NCBI GenBank assembly: GCA_003453695.1
Contig: DMNK01000121.1
Coordinates: 1 to 15,603 of the forward strand
Source: Acidimicrobiaceae bacterium
GTDB lineage: Bacteria > Actinomycetota > Acidimicrobiia > Acidimicrobiales > UBA8190
Length of the DNA stretch: 15,603 bases
Direction of reading: 5' to 3'
Shown one piece after another: positions 13,461 through 15,603 of this stretch. How positions within the stretch are numbered: position 1 is the stretch's first letter; every line of letters begins with the position of its first letter. The notes below the pieces were generated by a model. The model did not search any database and had not been told where the DNA came from. It saw only the letters and a program-made list of their open reading frames with translations. The translations under genes and the position numbers were made by a program.

Positions 13461-14411
13461 ATGTCCGCCGTCGTTGCTCCGCTTGTAGCCACCGACCCTT
13501 TCGCGCCGTCGGGGTCCGCCCCTGCCGCTGTTCTCTGGCGCCAGAAGCTCCTCACCCTGGTGATCGTGATCGGGCCCGCCTTGGCGCTGGTGCCGGTGGT
13601 GGCGCTCTTGTGGGGCCATGCCGTCACTCTCACCGACATCGTCATGGGCCTCGTGCTCTACGTGATCACCGGCTTCGGAGTCACCGTGGGGTTCCATCGC
13701 CTGTTCACCCACCGGAGCTTCAAGTCGGCCCGCCTGCTCAAGATCGCCCTGGCGTTCCTCGGCTCCATGGCGGTGGAGGGCTCGGTCACCAGCTGGGTCG
13801 CCACCCACCGCCGTCATCACATGTACAGCGACGGCGCCGGGGATCCCCACTCACCCCACCGCTATGGCGACCGGGGGATCAACCTGCTGCGGGGTCTCGC
13901 CTTCTCGCACGTCGGATGGCTCTTCGTCTCGGACGCCTCGAGCGCTGAGCGCTATGCGCCGGACATGCTGCGCGATAGCGACCTCCGCCGGATCGGCAAG
14001 CTCTTCCCGGTTCTGGCCCTGCTGTCTCTCGCCGTCCCCTTCGCCATCGGCTACAGCCTGGCCGGGACCTGGGTGGGCGCCCTGAGCGCGCTGGTGTGGG
14101 CGGGGGCGGTGCGCATGGCGCTCCTCCACCACGTCACCTGGAGCGTCAACTCCATCTGCCACGTCTTCGGCCGCCGGCCACTCGAGTCCAAGGACCGCAG
14201 CACCAACGTCTGGGTGCTCTCGGTCCTCTCCTTCGGCGAGAGCTGGCACAACATCCACCACGCCCACCCCAGCTGGGCCCGCCACGGAGCTCTTCGGGGA
14301 ATGGTGGATCCGTCGGCCCGCCTCATCCGGGTCTTCGAACGCCTGGGATGGGCGCGCATGGTCAGGTGGCCCGAGCGCGCCGCCGTTGCCACTCCGCTCC
14401 CGTCGGCGTGA
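13461..14411 (+). CDS. Membrane fatty acid (acyl-CoA/delta-9 type) desaturase
   Basis: The 316-residue protein is a membrane-bound di-iron desaturase that inserts a double bond into acyl chains and so raises membrane fluidity. Counting from ATG 13461, the three histidine boxes are HRLFTH (79-84), HRRHH (116-120) and HNIHH (263-267). A further HHVTWSVNSICH (223-234) is typical of the acyl-CoA delta-9 branch. Hydrophobic stretches near 32-52, 58-76, 94-112, 180-205 and 207-222 fit the usual membrane hairpins. The start is set by GGAGA at 13452-13456; an upstream in-frame ATG at 13365 lacks this and adds unrelated residues. No fused cytochrome b5 or ferredoxin domain is present, so electrons must come from elsewhere. 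It stands divergent to a cold-shock gene and converges with the CocE-like gene 61 bp beyond its stop. Confidence 0.92.
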   Translation: MSAVVAPLVATDPFAPSGSAPAAVLWRQKLLTLVIVIGPALALVPVVALLWGHAVTLTDIVMGLVLYVITGFGVTVGFHRLFTHRSFKSARLLKIALAFLGSMAVEGSVTSWVATHRRHHMYSDGAGDPHSPHRYGDRGINLLRGLAFSHVGWLFVSDASSAERYAPDMLRDSDLRRIGKLFPVLALLSLAVPFAIGYSLAGTWVGALSALVWAGAVRMALLHHVTWSVNSICHVFGRRPLESKDRSTNVWVLSVLSFGESWHNIHHAHPSWARHGALRGMVDPSARLIRVFERLGWARMVRWPERAAVATPLPSA

Positions 14412-14416
14412 ACCCC

Positions 14417-14434
14417 GGGCGGCGGTAGTCGCCC
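14417..14434. terminator. Weak hairpin between convergent genes
   Basis: GGGCG (14417-14421) and CGCCC (14430-14434) form a 5-bp stem 5 bp after the desaturase stop. A second small stem, CTCCG and CGGAG, sits near 14454-14471 before the convergent stop. Neither has a T-tract. They may serve as modest terminators between the two converging genes. Confidence 0.25.
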
Positions 14435-14472
14435 ATGTGCGGTTGTGACTGATCTCCGAGCCGTAGCGGAGC

Positions 14473-15603
14473 TCAGGGCACCGGCGCGTTCCCGGGCGCC
14501 GAGGTCAATGCGCCGAGCTCCGGCGCATTGACGGCCGGCGTGAAACACACGTACCCGGCGATGTCGCTGCACGGCGGCTCGGCCGGCCACAGGGGCGGGA
14601 GCACCGGCATGAACGGAAGCAGCAGCGACGACTGGTCCGAGACGCTCATGACGACGGTGTTCTCGGCCGGTGCCTGGGTGGGCTCGTAGGCGTAGGTGGA
14701 CAGCGGATCGTTCACCGGAGGGGCGTGGACGTCGATCACCAGGGCGTGGTCCGGATAGAAGACGTGGCCCAGCGGGAAGATCTCGATGGGCAGCTCGTTG
14801 GTCTGGCCCGGCAGGCTCAGGTCCTGGGTCAGGAAGTCGTGGTACGGCCGGTAGATGGTGCCGGCCAAGGGCCCGCTCTGGATGGTCTGGCTGGCGGGGA
14901 CATCCACGGCCCGGAACGACTCGCGCTGCAGGCCCCGCTGGAGGTACTCCATTTGCCCGGTCTTGGTGTTCAGGTCGAGCACGTCCACGAACACGTCGGT
15001 GTCCGGTGCCGTGGAGCTGAGCCACAGGTCGAGCAGGATCGGCCCCGACAGGGCGGTTGACTGACCGAACGGGGCTGTCGCCCACCGGGCCTCGTTGGGC
15101 CCGTCGGCGAAGGTCACCGGGGCGACGTTGGTGCCCGGCGGTGGCGCCGGCAGGTCGTAGCCCAAGGTGCCGCTGGTGCGCTCGTCGGTGGTGGTGGAGA
15201 GGTAGCTCTTGGTCCCGGCGTCGACAGCGGTTGTCGGGGTGGTGTCCACGCCACCGTCGGGATGCAGATACCAGCGTTGCCAGTTGGTCTCGGGGGCCGG
15301 CCAGTCCGAGGTCAGATAGGGCACGTCGCGCTTCTGCGAGGCCGATGAGGTGCCCATACTGTCGAAGTACATGAGGACCCGGTAGGCGGGGTCGTTCACG
15401 GCGGCGGTGACGGCGGTCCCGGCCGAGTCCTCGCCCGTGACCGTCGGGCAGGCGCGGCCGGCAGGGATGTCGATGACATAGCACTCCAGCCAACCCGCCT
15501 TGTCGAAGGCGGCGTCGTTGGGGTTGTGCTGTCCGTTGGACACCACCAGACGCTTGGCGATGCCGGAGGGGATGTCCTGCCAGAGGATGTAGCCACCGCG
15601 GGG
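14473..15603 (-). CDS. CocE/NonD family hydrolase (X-Pro dipeptidyl-peptidase-like), 5' end outside the window
   Basis: The frame is open to the right edge, so the 376 visible residues are the C-terminal part of a longer protein; the internal GTG at 15546 is not the real start. The visible beginning reads RGGYILWQDIPSGIAKRL, then VVSNGQHNPND, where the His is the probable catalytic histidine of the alpha/beta domain. From about residue 120 onward it matches the beta-jelly-roll C-terminal domain of X-Pro dipeptidyl-peptidases and CocE: LSGPILLDLWLSSTAPDTDVF, then VFVDVLDLNTKTG, LPIEIFPLGHVFYPDHALVI and VIDVHAPP. Such enzymes hydrolyse esters, amides or peptides. The catalytic Ser and Asp would lie beyond the edge. 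A Pro-rich, Cys-containing tail (about 320-376) suggests an exported enzyme, in keeping with the other secreted proteins here. Confidence 0.85.
   Translation of the reverse strand, partial: PRGGYILWQDIPSGIAKRLVVSNGQHNPNDAAFDKAGWLECYVIDIPAGRACPTVTGEDSAGTAVTAAVNDPAYRVLMYFDSMGTSSASQKRDVPYLTSDWPAPETNWQRWYLHPDGGVDTTPTTAVDAGTKSYLSTTTDERTSGTLGYDLPAPPPGTNVAPVTFADGPNEARWATAPFGQSTALSGPILLDLWLSSTAPDTDVFVDVLDLNTKTGQMEYLQRGLQRESFRAVDVPASQTIQSGPLAGTIYRPYHDFLTQDLSLPGQTNELPIEIFPLGHVFYPDHALVIDVHAPPVNDPLSTYAYEPTQAPAENTVVMSVSDQSSLLLPFMPVLPPLWPAEPPCSDIAGYVCFTPAVNAPELGALTSAPGNAPVP

Noticed and set aside
14051..15493. 480-codon minus-strand open frame
   Set aside because: It overlaps the CocE-like gene in another frame and runs antisense through the desaturase. 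Arg/Pro/Gly-rich with no domain.

Overview
The window is high-GC actinobacterial DNA with mostly G/C third codon positions. A deazaflavin (F420)-type oxidoreductase, a DUF6629-like membrane protein, an actinobacterial-type small Cys-rich exported protein and several GTG starts point to Actinomycetota. A member of the class Acidimicrobiia or a relative is my best guess, but that is inference without a database search.

Left end (1-1524). A perfect hairpin and what looks like the last ~24 codons of a minus-strand gene lie at 1-~114. They run directly into an ECF sigma factor that lacks its N-terminal part, which suggests a rearrangement or assembly junction near 100-120. The sigma stop codon overlaps the start of a small Cys-rich protein that looks exported but has no signal peptide; no anti-sigma factor is visible. 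A DDN-type deazaflavin-dependent nitroreductase/quinone reductase follows.

Gene-poor strip (1525-2199). This holds a minus-strand tyrosine recombinase (integrase) relic, frameshifted and truncated. It is followed by a promoter-like and hairpin-bearing leader for the next gene.

Secreted-protein block (2200-9257, plus strand). It comprises a 461-residue Cys/Asn/Gly-rich secreted protein of unknown function, a closely coupled secreted PQQ-like beta-propeller protein with a Tat-like leader, a classical SDR oxidoreductase with its own probable terminator, and a large secreted GH92 alpha-mannosidase with an extra C-terminal beta-rich region.

Minus-strand block (9355-13105). In transcription order it reads cold-shock protein, DUF6629-like membrane protein, alpha/beta hydrolase, MmgE/PrpD family protein. 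Spacing is 58-104 bp, so they may be partly independent. A 9-3-9 inverted repeat lies just upstream of the MmgE/PrpD start.

Right end (13106-15603). A 355-bp divergent region separates the cold-shock gene from a plus-strand membrane fatty-acid desaturase, a plausible cold-adaptation pair. The desaturase converges on a CocE/NonD (X-Pro dipeptidyl-peptidase-like) hydrolase gene whose 5' end lies beyond the window.

I see no CRISPR array, rRNA, tRNA or intact mobile element, and no clear new defence or biosynthetic system. The best leads are the broken sigma locus, the secreted Cys-rich/propeller pair, the integrase relic, the operator-like repeat before MmgE/PrpD and the divergent cold-response pair.
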